Notes: generated by a model from the letters alone, not told the origin. A DNA stretch of 64,000 nucleotides from Parastagonospora avenae f. sp. tritici 18332-5 (GCA_022559985.1 JAFJTR010000114.1:19214-83213); one strand, 5' to 3'. Shown: positions 31,048-43,072, counted from the stretch's first letter. Translations and numbers: made by a program.

Positions 31048-33190
31048 TTAGTCTAGTGAGATATACCAGTCGGAGTGATCGACACTAGCAGCGGTCGTAG
31101 ATAGCACTGGCACGTCCTCCCACAACGCAGCAATATCGAGCGAAGAATAACGCTGCTCCCTGTCGGAAGTCCTTGCCAATGAAAAAACAGCAGAGGTGAG
31201 GAAGTCGCTCTTCTGGGAAATAAAGCTGGACGTGACGGTAGGTATCAAAGTTCTTTGCCATATGAGATTCGTGTTGGCATCCGGTTTCAGTATCTCCGCT
31301 CTTTGAGTCTCTTTCAAATATCGGAGGCCCGCATCTTGAGGTCGGATCAAATCAGTTGCCCGGATCCCGCTCGCTCCTGCGCTCGAACAGACTAAGGCTC
31401 CATCATGAGTTTGGAGTATGCCTTCAACAAACGATTCAGCGTCTCTTGCCACAAGTTTTGATACATGTTGCTGAGAACGCAACACCTCTCCTAGTTCCGC
31501 TCCTCGTCCATGTATAGCGAAGCCTCCTTGCACGGACTGGATCGGAATTTCACTGAAACCCCTGTTACTGATCTCGTGAACTCGAACATACCAGTCCGGC
31601 CAGCGCTTCGTTGGTGGTATGAGAGTTGTAGTGACTTCAATATCAGCGTCTTTCCATGGCTTCCACTTGCTCCGCAGTGTCGTGACTATCTCTTTCATGT
31701 CTTCCTTGCTGCACACCGTCGCTGTACCAAAGTTGTGCTCGGAAATCTTCCACGGCACACGCCATGTATCACCGCCATCCTTGCTGAGCGCCAGTGTATT
31801 GTCCGGTGCAATTTGCTGTATCAAAGTACCAGTGGGTACGCTAAAGCCAAAATGTGACGAGTATGCATATTTGCCATATTTGGCTTCAGTCGCTTTGAGC
31901 GGCCATGGACAGTACTGCCCCATGGATATGAGGAAATGATGTTTGCCGGTGTTGCAGATGATATGCATCGGTGGGCCAATGGGAACCACTGAGAGAGTAT
32001 TGCTTGTCGGAAGTTGTTTCTCCTGGGCAGTCCAGAAAGGGTGGTCGTCCGAAGTTCCAAGCGCAAGGAATGATTTCAGAGCCCAATATGGTGATTGTGG
32101 ACTATTGTAGTCTTCGCTCATGTACATGTTCGGATACGTAAAGCCTATGGTCAGCGTCCCATCGACATTGAACATGTCGTGCTTAGTGCCCCACCAACGG
32201 AAGTGGCGCAAGAGAAGTCCTTTTACGACGCCCCAGTCATCAAGCGGAGATGGCAGCTCCACGTCAGCAAACGCTATGGCTGACCAGAAGCCGGCGAAAG
32301 CGAAGCGATATGTAAGACTCCTACCGAAAGGAATAGCAGCTCCTGCTTATCTTCAGCAATGTTCTGTGCGTATAGAATATCATCCCATCTCGCTCACCAT
32401 CGGTATCGAAGTATCTCCAAAAAGACATAGCAAATTCTTTTGCTCTTGCAATGAATCGATCGCACCTTTCTGGGTCAATGTCTCGCGCCATCTTGGCGTA
32501 GATGAGTTGCGAGAACTGGATCGCGAAGCTCCCCGAGTAGTAGTCTGCTTGTCGACCGTCTTCACTCCAGAACCCATCGGCTGCCCATCCATCGCCCTGG
32601 TAAAACTGCTCCATAGTGTCCAAGTCTGCTTTCATAGCGTCTACAACATCATCGTGAGACATGCCACATACTTTTACCAGAGCCAGGTTAGTCATTACCC
32701 TAAACCACAACCAGTTCGTTTGTGGAAAGTCTTTTCCGTTGATGGTTTTCAGCCACTCCGTGATGTTCTGCTTCGTTTTTTCTGATTGAGAATGGAACAT
32801 AGCATCCGGTGCGGCTAGTAGTGCAAAGGAGATGATTTCCATCTCCACCATGCGTTGATCGCGGAGTACAACAGGCAGCCAATATTCAGCATGCGTCGGA
32901 TCAGTGCCGTTTGCGAGGCCCTTGACATAAGGTTCGATCAATTCGTTGTATTCGTCCTTGGTGACAAGGGACGAGTGCAAGAGTGTGCCCACAGCCCATA
33001 GCGCTCGAGCATATCCCTCAAGTTGGGCGGCTACATCGTCAAAATGAGTCCCAGTGACTAAAGGTAGCCTTATTCGCGCTCCGCCAGGCGATTGGTACGG
33101 TTTCAGTGCGCGGAGCAACGAAACGGAGGCGGTCTTGAAGTCGGCGTGACTGCGGAAAGCGTTGTCGGAGAAGCCTGCCAAAGGAGGCAT
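31048..33190 (-). CDS. DUF2264 protein, putative intracellular uronosyl/glycoside hydrolase
   Basis: Two exons, 32398..33190 and 31048..32342, with a 55-bp intron; 695 aa. The N-terminal (alpha/alpha)-barrel-like domain shows GYARALWAVGTLL, TNWLWFRVMTNLALVKVCG and GDGWAADGFWSEDGRQADYY, the pattern of DUF2264. The C-terminal half (GRSLTYRFAFAGFW, GFTYPNMYMSEDYNSPQSPY) matches the same family to its end. There is no signal peptide, so it is probably cytosolic. DUF2264 proteins often occur with polysaccharide-degradation genes in bacteria. From memory, some members are placed in a glucuronidase family of CAZy (to be checked). The gene is divergent from the Zn2Cys6 regulator (396 bp between starts), next to GH88 and GH5 genes, which supports a carbohydrate role. 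Confidence 0.88.
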
Positions 33191-33586
33191 GTCGTCTTGA
33201 GCCTCCAGGATTCACGTGTTGAAGAAGGGTCGATGCAGAACTGGCAGCCTCGTTGCCATGCTGTCAGAAGTTGCCAAGTTCAACGTCAAGCGGGGCCAAC
33301 AACCATCTCCACGCGCACCACTTCATCATGCATAAGGAAATGCATCCGCATCGTCCGACTGTCGCGCATCGCGCGACCTCCAATCGCGAACAATAGAGTC
33401 ATGCATCGCATGGATCAGGGGATAGCCTCATTAGCCGAAGCAATTGGTTAGCGTTGGCCTGCGGGGAAGCCTTGAAGCGGAGGAGCCACCGAACCTGGAA
33501 TCAAGAGAATCAGACATAACCCGCTGCCCGCTGGATGCAGTCCTCCACAGTTTTCATCTCCAGCAGCACTTGGACATGTCGCGCCG
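33191..33586. promoter_or_regulatory. Bidirectional promoter of DUF2264 and Zn2Cys6 regulator genes
   Basis: 396 bp between two divergent starts. It contains three SYGGRG hexamers, the consensus for the carbon repressor CreA/Cre1: GCGGGG at 33290-33295, GCGGGG at 33461-33466 and GCGGAG at 33477-33482, the last two only 16 bases apart. Closely spaced pairs are the form usually active in vivo, but such hexamers are common by chance. Confidence 0.4.
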
Positions 33587-36315
33587 ATGTCGACTGGCTG
33601 GAACAATCTTTCAATAAGCAATGGTAGTCAGGCTGGTGACGATGACATCCCAGCTTGTTCTAGTTGCAAGAAGCGGAAGTTGCGCTGCTCAAGGGAGACT
33701 CCCACATGTTCGCATTGTCAGCGGCTAGGTAGGTCTGAGATGGTTTGGGTCTTCCGTTGAATCTAGGGCTGACACTGCAGCCAGGCACTGAATGTGTGTA
33801 TAATGCAAAACAAAAACCTGGTCTCAAACCAGGAGCTGTAGAAGCATTAACGCGTCGCGTCGGTACGACGCCTACCAGCTTTGAATCAGAGTTGCGGCTT
33901 ATATTTATAGCATTTCTTGAACGAATATTGCTGGATGAAGGCGGCAACATCCGTCCGCGGTACAACGATTTCGCGGATTCTGATACGCGACATTCTGTCA
34001 ACGATGCAAATACCGAATCAGTCCGCGCGGCCGAATTGGTCCAGCAAAATGATGCCATAGACGGCAAATTTCGATACCAACAAGTAGAAGATCCGCTCCA
34101 GCACTCATCCAAAACATCAGCGCAAGAACAACGACCTGTCAACCCACTGAAGCGCAAACTAGATCATGCTCAGCCTCCGTATTGGCCGTTCGACCTGGAC
34201 GATGTCGACTCATCGCATCACTTACCAGAGCAGCCACTGTTGTGTAAAGTGGTAGAATTCTTCTGTACATCCTTCCATCACTGGATCCCATATATCCACA
34301 AGCAGAGACTTCAAAATCGTGTACGCGAAGGCTTCCAGAGTGCTGGCTTTGACCTACTACTTCACGCCATGGTAGTCACGACATTAAGGCACATGGATCC
34401 TAATGTGCTCTTCCTGGATCGAGACCAGGTCAAAAGACAAGTCAAAATCTCTCGCTCAGTTGTAGAGGCCAGGTCCATACAGGACGTTTCCGTTGAGAGC
34501 CTGCAGGCACTCATTTTGGTCGTGTTTGATCATGTAAGTGATGCTCATCAGAACAAAGGAAGTGCACTAGATGGAGGAACAAGATCTTCATCGTAATCAA
34601 AGTACCCCATGGCAATGATTACGCAACAAAAGCCCACGAGACATGTGGGAATAAGCCTCAAACGCGCTCATACTGACTATGAGTAGCTTAACAACGGTCA
34701 GGCCCAGCGAGCCTGGCCGTTGATCGGTTCGCTCACGAGAACGATTGATTACTTACAATTGACCACCGAGCCGTCTCAGTCTCAATATGGATCCCTTATG
34801 AAGCCAGTGCGTTTGCTGCCGCCATCGAACGACTGGACCGAGCTCGAAGAGCGTCGCAGACTCTTTTGGGTCGTTTTTCTGCTTGATCGATTTTGCTCAA
34901 TCTCGACAGGCTGGAACACGAGTCTTACTGCCGAAGACGTTCATAGGAGACTACCAGCAGATGGTGGTTACTTTACACGCGAAGAGCCCGTGACGACCCC
35001 GTTCTTTGGAATCTGGAACAAGGCTGCCGCGAGGATTGGTAGATCACTTGCTCATTTACCAGCGCAGTACAACGAAGAAGACCCAGCTATTAGTGACTTG
35101 CCCGTGGGAGCCAGCCCGAGTTCTGCCAATGGCTATATCGATGCCTCCAAGCTCGGTGCTTTTGCTTATTGTGTGGAAGCCACAGAGTCGCTAAGTCAGG
35201 TAACGACATTCTTTCTCCAACAGCGAATCAACTGGCAGGACAAAGAACACGCCATCAATTGGTTGACACGTTTCAAGGAGCTGGACCTTAGACTCGTCCA
35301 ATGGAAAATGTTTTTGCCGCGCAAATGGGCCGATGCAGATATATCCGCTGATCGAGAAGTCATCGATATGGACCCTAATCTTACACTTGCACACATCACG
35401 CATAACACGTCTATGATCCTACTTCATCATACGATAGCGTATCCTCCACGGGGCTGGAATGATTATGTTGCTCTGCCTCAGAATTGCAGTGCGCAAACAT
35501 GCGAGCTTGCAGCCATCGAAACTTCCAACATCGTGGATAAATTTCTCATACATACGCCCATCCCCTTCGTAAATGCGCAATTTGCATTCTGCGCCTATGT
35601 CGCAGCAAAAGCTCTCCTTTTCAGTCACCAAGCGAAACGAAAATCGCAACTCCGGCCCGAGTTCCAGCGCCTGGTAAGGAATCTGTGGGAGATGTCTGAT
35701 CGCTGGTCTGGTAACGATAGTAACGCGGAGGCTTTGACGACGCCCACGACCCAACCTGGAATTTTCGCAAATCACCTTGCAAGTCTACATGATGCCTGCA
35801 AAGACACTCAGTTTAGCTTTGATCTATATGATCACTCGTGCGCACCAGGTGTACAGCAGTATGCCAGTCCGATGACCACTGCGACCCCAAGATCTCACGC
35901 TCCCCGAGACACTCCCGTCACACATCACGTACGGAACAACAGCATGAATAGCTCTCAGTCAGCCCTAAGTCCAAGACGCCTACCTTCCACCACCGGTTAC
36001 CCATTAGGTCAAGGGAATTCTTACGTCACCACTCCCGGTTCGCAGCCCTATATGGCATCGTCATCCTATACAGCACAGCACGCGATGAACGCATTTCCTA
36101 GCATTACCCATCCAGATCAGAACGTACGGGCTGACACATTTGCCACACCGAATGCTCCAATGACTCGGCCTCACCCAGCGAATGTAGCACACAACCAGAG
36201 CGTGCAAGACCAGTCTCTGATCACACTCTCTGACACATTCCTAGACGCACAGTTCCTCGATATGGATCGCGTCATCACTTTTGAAGATGCGAACTTCTTC
36301 ATACCCTGGCAATAG
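33587..36315 (+). CDS. Zn2Cys6 fungal-specific transcription factor, candidate cluster regulator
   Basis: Three exons: 33587..33728, 33785..34533 and 34687..36315; 839 aa. The spliced first two exons give a complete binuclear zinc cluster [20 protein letters not shown] followed by CQRLGTEC (CX2CX6CX6CX2CX6C). The 56-bp intron sits inside it between the fifth and sixth cysteines. The acceptor at 33784, and not the AG four bases earlier, keeps the frame. The Fungal_trans middle homology domain is clear: [20 protein letters not shown], then the conserved [20 protein letters not shown] and [20 protein letters not shown]. The C-terminus is Ser/Pro/Thr/Asn-rich and probably activating. It lies between DUF2264 (divergent) and GH88 (convergent, 173 bp between stops), so a pathway-specific role is likely. 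The second intron (153 bp) is longer than most here. Confidence 0.92.
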
Positions 36316-36488
36316 CTAACACAATTCGGATCCGTCATATTTGGTGTCGCGTGCGCATGAAGTGCCGGTAAATCCAAGGCGACAAAGTTCGCAAGCAACC
36401 ACTATACGAAGAAGCTTGGATCTCCAAAGTACGATTGAAAGAAGCACAAGATAAAAGAGAGTCCTCTACGGATCGATGTACATACACT

Positions 36489-38045
36489 TTATAACAATCC
36501 CGCTCTCAAGAGCTTGTTGCCGAACTCGAGTAAATAGTAATCTGCGTACACCAGCCCATGATCTTTGTACTTCTTGTGGGCATCTGGATTCCAGTTCGTG
36601 GTACTGTTCCTGAGCAAGCACTCGAATCCACTTTCTCTCAATCTCAGCTCGTCAGTAGCGCTGTCTCCGTTCACCATGCCCTTCTCTGGCCCTCGGAAAG
36701 ATGCCAGATCTTGGTCGTATGACATGTCGAGTGTTTCCGACACAATCTGCAATGCGATGTCAAGGAAATTCGTGTTTCCAGATATTTCTGCCGCGACACT
36801 CGTCGGCAGAGCTTGGAGAGACTGGTGGATGATGAGAAGACCGTTCGCGGCTACCACACCGGCCGAAACATCGCGTAAAGGCTCCTGGGGATTTTCTTGC
36901 GGCGCATCAAAGTCCCACAGTGGTATCATATGATGATGCCATTTCTGTTCGCCTTCTTTAATTCTCTGCAGGAAATACTCTGCGCATCCAATAGCTGTCT
37001 TGAGGTACTTGATGTCCTTGGTCCAGCTGTATGTTTGCGCAAATCCCATAATAGACCATGCTTGGCCTCGGCTCCAAGTGGACTCATCTCTCCAACCTTG
37101 GTTCGTCATTTTCGCCTGCGGCCGCCCAGTCCTTGGGTCAAAGTTCACGAGATGATAACTAGAGAAGTCTGGTCTCAAAATTTCGTGAATGATGGAGTCC
37201 GCATGTTGAGTCGCAATATCGATAAGTGATTGATCGTCTTGAAGGTGTCCAACGAAGTAAAGCAAGTCCAGATCTAGCACTGTCAGCTTCTGTCGTCTCT
37301 TTGAGGTACGAAGACTTACTGCACATGCTATCAATAATGACGAGGAAATTGGTTTCCATGTCAGTGATTGAGTACCGGTCGTTGATCGCAACATCCCAAC
37401 TTCGAATTGCTTTCACGCAGTCATTGTATCTTGAGGCTAACGCATATGCTGCATTCACAACCGACTGGAGGCTTTCTTGGTTTTCGGTCAACTCCCAGTC
37501 TTTCTGTAATGCTGGCTGCACGATGAAACCCATGTCGTGTGTATCTCTTCGGCTGGACATTTGATTTATGGCGACACCATAGTGTCTTCCAAGCTTCAAC
37601 AACTGCTCCTGTACATGCGGTCGCACGTGTTCCGGGACATCGAGTGCCTGAGGATACCTCATGGCACGCTCGAGGATGGCATATATCGCACCTGGGAAGA
37701 AGCCGCAAGTCCAGAAATCCGCTTCTCGTTCTTCATACTTCCCAGGATCAGGTCCTTCTTGCGGTACTGTATGCGGATACGAGGCGAGGGGAGCCTAGAA
37801 TCATGAGCATCGACTGAAAAAAGGAAAAGCGTGCTCACGTACCTTTTGTCTGAAGCCTCTTTGTGCAACCTGCATTATCTTTGCCACCACATTCTCGGAG
37901 TAGACTTCGCCAAGGTTTACGCCTTTTACACTGCCATTTTGGGTCAGTGAAACTCGTAAATACAGCGTAGTCACTGCGCGATTTTCTTTCTTTCTTACCT
38001 TGCAATCTTAGCCTCCTTCTTTACTCGTGATGCTGCGACGACCAT
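36489..38045 (-). CDS. GH88 unsaturated glucuronyl hydrolase
   Basis: Four exons: 37999..38045, 37843..37930, 37320..37794 and 36489..37273; 464 aa with consistent phases. Family landmarks in order: EADFWTCGFFPGAIYAILER, then RDTHDMGF and DSMCNLDLLYF. The last two carry the two aspartates expected in the GH88 active site. STWSRGQAWSIMGFAQTYSW and YADYYLLEFGNKLL follow. GH88 enzymes hydrate the 4,5-double bond of unsaturated uronic acids left by polysaccharide lyases, and so release the sugar. There is no signal peptide, so the enzyme is likely intracellular and needs imported oligosaccharides. It is divergent from the GH5 gene, sharing an 850-bp promoter region. GH105 is a less likely alternative. 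The first exon is short and is the least certain part. Confidence 0.88.
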
Positions 38046-38242
38046 GTCGAGTTCGGCTATGTTGAACTAATCAGAGGTTATGACGCGAGACAGTGAACGA
38101 ATGTGGTCGATATCTTGCAATTGCCCTCTTTTCACGGATCAATCGTAAACGAGCAAGTCTTGTCTAGCATACTGTGAGCATAGCAGATATGTGCTTGAAG
38201 AATCGGCTCGACGATAGATTCGCGCTGCTGTCATTTGCGGCA

Positions 38243-38255
38243 CGGCAGCCTGCCG
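38243..38255. promoter_or_regulatory. CGG-N7-CCG inverted repeat, candidate Zn2Cys6 binding site
   Basis: CGGCAGCCTGCCG: two CGGCA half-sites in inverted orientation with a 3-base centre, that is CGG-N7-CCG. Zinc-cluster dimers usually bind such paired CGG triplets. It lies about 200 bp upstream of the GH88 start, in the shared GH88/GH5 region beside a gene for a zinc-cluster regulator. Confidence 0.4.
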
Positions 38256-38802
38256 CTTAGACTAGCATGTTCATTTTCGTGTGGTGCAGCATCGGTGCAA
38301 TCCCTAGCGACAATAACCAGGCTTATGACCGGGATCTGCATTCTCCCGCTGCATCGTAACAGTCTCGTGAGCGAACGTGTTGAGCCTCGTAACACATCCG
38401 GAAAAACTTCTGTTAGTAGAAATTGTGCTCAAATTGTGTTGCGATGCTAGAGGATCGTAGCGAGATGCTTCCAAGATTTCCTTGCAGCTTCCCCGCAGCA
38501 TGTGCTCGAAATATACGCTAGGCAGAACGCAGGATCTAGAGCAATTTGTGGAACAATTTGCCCATCAACACGAGACGGTAGCATAGACAGACTGCTAGTA
38601 TACAAAATAAGTCTCTTGTGAAAGAGCGCCAATTGATCTGTGCAAGCCTCCCATAATCTGTCCGTTAATTACCTTTACAGGTTATTCGCGTAGTAGAGGA
38701 CAAAGTTAGACGAATTAGAGGTGGCGATGGACACAAAATGAGGTTAATCATTGGCTGAAATTCAACAAGGGTATGGACCGACGTGCCTACATCCTGAACA
38801 CA

Positions 38803-38808
38803 CCCCGC
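38803..38808 (-). promoter_or_regulatory. Candidate CreA/Cre1 site
   Basis: CCCCGC on the plus strand (GCGGGG on the minus), fitting SYGGRG, 13 bases before the GH5 TATA box. This would fit glucose repression of the GH5 gene. Confidence 0.3.
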
Positions 38809-38820
38809 ACCTCACACAAT

Positions 38821-38827
38821 TATAAGA
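38821..38827 (+). promoter_or_regulatory. Candidate TATA box for GH5 gene
   Basis: TATAAGA, 75 bases upstream of the GH5 ATG at 38896, a normal core-promoter distance. Confidence 0.4.
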
Positions 38828-38895
38828 GAAGGTGTTAAAAGCAGTTCGGGCCAGGTTTGTAACTGCAGTAGTCTGGTTGCTTCACGTTCTGCCAA

Positions 38896-40446
38896 ATGTT
38901 GTTCACCAAATTCATACCAGCACTCCTCTTTGGAGCTTCAGTTCAAGCTATACCGTCATTCAGACCGCGGGCAGCATCCATTTTGCCGTTGTCGACCAAG
39001 GGGCGTGACATCATTGACAACAATGGCAACGTTTTCCACTATGTCTCGACAAATTGGCCGGGTGAGTGTGAACGACTTACTTTTGTTGGCTCTAGACTTA
39101 CATGTGTATGTGCCAGGTCATCAGGAGATCATGATACCAGAAGGTCTGCAACACTCTTCGGTTCAGGATATTGTCGCTTGGTTTCCCAAGTTTGGACTGA
39201 ACTCAGTGCGCCTTACGTTCGCAATTGAAATGATCGACGACTATCTCGCGAACAGCCCGAATCAGACACTGGAAAAGAGCGTCATCAATGCTCTCGGTAG
39301 TTCCAACGGAACAAAGGTGCTTAATCAGATTCTTAGCAAGAATCCGCAGTTCACCAAGAACACAACAAGGCTGCAAGTCTGGGACGATGTCGCAAAAGAG
39401 CTCTCAAAGCAGGGAGTCATCATCCACTTGGACAACCACATGAGCAAAGCATTTTGGTGCTGCGCTGACAATGATGAAAATGGATGGTTCGGTAGTAAAT
39501 ACTTCAACGTTGAGAACTGGAAGCGTGGCTTAGCCTTCATGGCGAAACATGTAAGTATCTCCAGCCGACTTCCCAATGTTGATTGTTCGCTCCCTTCTTA
39601 CTACGTAAGATTGAGACTGTTTACTTTCAGGGACTGTAGCCAAATTTCTGCATGTACAATCCGTGAGCTGCCTCAGCACGGGACAGAGATTCCCTGCGCA
39701 GGTTCGTCACATTTTTGACGATCAATGACTAATAAATCACGTAGGGCAAGGAAAATTGGCCAACGTTTGCTTCGATCGGTCTGAGGAACGAGTTACGAAA
39801 TGCTGCAAATGCTGAACCCATAGACTGGTATACCTGGTACATCCATATGACGGCCGCCGCGGACGCCGTCCACAAGGCTGATCCTGACGCTCTTATCTTC
39901 TTCTCTGGCCTCTCGTACGACACGTATATTGACCCGATCCCTCTCGGCAAAACTCTGAATGGTACCGCTGGCACCTCAACTGCAGGAAAGACCGCCAAGT
40001 TCGTTCCTAGCTCCTTTGCGTACAAAGATAAGATTGTTCTCGAGATTCACAAGTACGACTTCGAAGCTACTCAGGACGATTGTGCAACTTTCAAGCGGAA
40101 GTGGTACCAGAAAGGTTTCCAAGCAGTCAATCCCCAAGACCCAGCTACCAAATACCTCTTCCCCATGGTAATCTCTGAGTGGGGATTTATTCACAATGGC
40201 ACATACTGGAATCAGACTACTTATGCTAAGTGTTTAATTGAGATGGTCAAGGAATACAAAGTCAGCTGGCAACATTGGGAGTTGTCCGGTAGCTTTTACA
40301 TCCAGACTAGACCAGGAAGGACCCCAAAAGAGACTCTCCAAGGATCAGAGGAATTCTGGGGATTGTTGAACTACAACTGGACGGCTATCAGGTCTCCGAT
40401 CACGCTGGAGAACAGTCTGTACAAGATGATAGACGCGTTGAAATGA
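38896..40446 (+). CDS. Secreted GH5 glycoside hydrolase (cellulase family)
   Basis: Exons 38896..39061, 39117..39550 and 39745..40446; 433 aa. The start encodes a signal peptide (MLFTKFIPALLFGASVQA). Conserved GH5 parts are WPGHQEIMIPEGLQ, LNSVRLTFAIEMIDD, VIIHLDNHMS and SIGLRNELRN, whose Glu is the acid/base. FFSGLSYDTYIDPIPLG and VISEWGFIHNGTYW follow; the latter Glu is the nucleophile. A tryptophan-rich SWQHWELSGSFYIQ comes near the end. The region 39551-39744 is treated as one 194-bp intron, since any phase-0 middle exon meets a stop; an alternative short exon inside cannot be excluded. GH5 enzymes hydrolyse beta-1,4-glucans, mannans and related polymers with retention. The exact specificity is unknown. 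It is probably the extracellular first step of the cluster. Confidence 0.88.
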
Positions 40447-41109
40447 ACGTAGCTTGTATAATCGATTAGATCAGAAAATTCTATCGACAATGAAATGCTG
40501 CAGTGATTCGGCCTTCCGTACACTTTGGGAACAAGACAAGACTGCTCCTCGTTCCAAGACGCGAATAGGCTTAGGCTTATGCAAGTATGACATCTTTATA
40601 TCTTGTGGCATATGGAAGCTGGATGAGGTATGACATGCCTTAGCTCAACCTTGGAAGTTGATGGTCCTTGCAAATTCTAATCAAGTCATGTCAGATGTTC
40701 TGAGCTTTACCGGTAGCGACGTCTAGTGCCAGTTGGTGGGCACTTACCACATGTCAAACCCCACCTCCTCACAACGATGATACACAATTTGATCACAACT
40801 TTCCTTGTCGTGTTCCTGAAGGACCACAAATTCTTGGCCTTCATTCGGTACCGGGTCAATGAACTCCATCGTGGCGTTTTGCCCCAGATCCTCCACCCCC
40901 GCACTGATCTAGCCTAATCTAGTAATGTCCCGAATTTCCGATGCATAATCATGGAACATGGATGTCGCTTAGCAGCCTTGAATTTGGGCGATGCGGGGGC
41001 TACATATTGAACTACCTGGTCTCGGGCAGGGTGGATCGTACTCATCGACCGGCGTCTTCTTTTTGTTGCTGTGTCTTCGTAGTTTCCGAGACTATCCCAG
41101 GCGCGCAAC
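40447..41109. other. Intergenic, MFS gene promoter
   Basis: 663 bp between the GH5 stop and the MFS start, both rightward. No coding frame with content; the open frames at 40707-40917 are unrelated to any family I know. Confidence 0.5.
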
Positions 41110-43072
41110 ATGGCTAGCACCAACCCTCGAGAAGAGACCATGGGCGCCGAAGCCAGGCAGGGCGAGTTCGATACCAATGTCATTGCACCTGCGGAAGCAC
41201 CAAAGCATTCACCATGGAAGGCTTGGATATACCTCGCGAATTGGTATCCTTCGCACTATCCTCCCGAGGAGAGGAAATTGTTGAAGAAAATGGACGCGTG
41301 CTTGCTGACGTTCTGTTCCTTCATGTGTAAGCGCAGATTCAATGAACTGATAGACTGACTTACTGACTGCGACAAGTTTTCCTCAAATGGCTCGACTCAT
41401 CGAACATAAAGAATGCCTACGTGTCGGGTATGAAGGAAGAGCTGCACCTCTATGGAAACGAGTATTCGCTGTTTGACACATTCTACAATGGTAAGAAAAG
41501 TACCCCGAACGTCATTGAGACGAAAGCTGATCCAGTATCGCGCAATACAATAGTTGGCTACCTTGTATTCCAAGTCCCATCACTGCTCCTACTCTCGAGA
41601 CCCAAGATCGCCAAATACTATCTGCCCACTATGGAAGTTTTGTGGTCGATCGTCACTTTCACTCAGAGCCAGATGCGCAATCGTAACGATATTTACGGTA
41701 CCCGATTCTTGCTGGGTCTGCTCGAGACACCTGTGGCTAGTGGTACCACATACGTGCTTGGGTCTTGGTATAGACCTGAAGAGGTTTTCAAGCGCACGGG
41801 TGTGTGGTACGTATCGAACAATATCGCTGTGATGTTTGGCGGGTGAGTCTTCCAATGCCCGAAGAGATTGCATATGAAACATGTACTAACTTTTCGCGCC
41901 CTCAGATATCTTCAGGCTGCTGCATACAAGAACTTGAATGGGTATGCAGGATTCCGAAAACCCTCGATGCCGGATTGTACTAACACAGACGTAGTGTTGG
42001 TGGCATGGCTGGGTGGCGCTGGCTCTTTATCATAGATGGAGTGATCAGTCTTCCCATCGCCTTTGCAGGATTCTTTATCTTTCCTGGTCTCCCAAGCAGC
42101 GGGAAGCCATGGTGGCTCACACCTGCCGAGCACGACTTGGCAAAGAGACGCATGATTAACGCTGGTATTGCGCCTAGCAAAGAACTAAGCTGGACCGTAA
42201 TCAGACGCACCTTCACGCGATGGGAGTTTTGTAAGTTTCCTGGGGAGATTCGTCTCTGCAGCATATGCTGACTTGAAACGTACAGACATGGGTGTGCTTT
42301 GCTACACTTTCTTCTTGTCATCGTCTTATCCTCATGGCCAAATGGCTATCTGGCTCAAAGACCTGGCCGTAAAGTTCCCAGGCGCATACACGGTTCCTCA
42401 GATTAACACGATTCCGACCGGTGCGCAGGGTGTGTCTGTCTTCGCCGCACTTTTGGCCACGTCTCTATGCATGGTCTACCCGCTGTGGAGCATCTTCAGC
42501 ATCGTGCAGATAATCTACATCGTCGCCAATATCTCCTTGCTTGTCTGGAACAGTAAGTTATAGTGCCATGTACTACTACGGGAGAGACGTTTGCTAATGA
42601 CATACCGTGTGTTACAGTTCCTAAAGGATGGCACTGTAAGTGGTACCTGTTTATCTTCACGATTCTCAGAGCTAACAACTACACAGTCGCATGCTACTAT
42701 CTTCTGGGTGTATCGGCTGCTATCACGCCGATCCTGATGCCGTTCATCAACATGGCACTTCGCGATGATGCTGAGGCTCGTGCCGTGACCGTGGGTGCAA
42801 TGCTCACTGCTGGCTGGGCCGTGTTCTCGTTCTACCCCATCACGGTCTTCCCCATCATCGAAGGACCTCGGTGGACAAAAGGCTATTCCGTCAACATTGC
42901 ATTCATCTGCGGCTGCTGGGGCACGTTCCTCGCTATGCAGTATCTTTACAAGAAGAGCGAGAAGAAGCGCGCAGAACGGACGGTTCGCGAGGTTACAAAA
43001 GATGAGGAAGATCTTGCGGCTGTCGAGAAGGATGAAAGCGAGGTCCGGGAGTATGCCGCGGGTGGTAGGTGA
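41110..43072 (+). CDS. MFS transporter, Dal5/anion:cation symporter type
   Basis: Eight exons: 41110..41326, 41377..41490, 41554..41842, 41906..41941, 41995..42230, 42286..42552, 42618..42635 (18-bp microexon) and 42687..43072; 520 aa, phases consistent. The product has a long hydrophilic N-terminus ([20 protein letters not shown]), about 12 TM segments and the Dal5-family features. These are [53 protein letters not shown] and [20 protein letters not shown]. The family (allantoate, pantothenate, nicotinate and other carboxylate permeases) moves organic anions with H+. A carrier for anionic sugars would fit beside GH88 and DUF2264, but that is inferred. An alternative acceptor at 41535 in the second intron would add six residues and lacks a branch site at proper distance. 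Confidence 0.9.

Larger units (their letters stand above)
38046..38895. promoter_or_regulatory. Bidirectional promoter of GH88 and GH5 genes
   Basis: 850 bp between divergent starts, without coding frames of any content. It includes a CGG-N7-CCG palindrome, a CreA-type hexamer and a TATA box (listed separately), all compatible with a regulated catabolic promoter. Confidence 0.45.

Noticed and set aside
33191..33586. CreA sites as firm evidence of glucose repression
   Set aside because: The SYGGRG hexamer is short and expected about once or twice by chance in a region this long; kept only as a weak annotation.
39551..39744. Extra exon inside the long GH5 intron
   Set aside because: The phase-0 reading after the internal acceptor meets a stop at once, and direct joining of the flanking exons gives a sensible protein.
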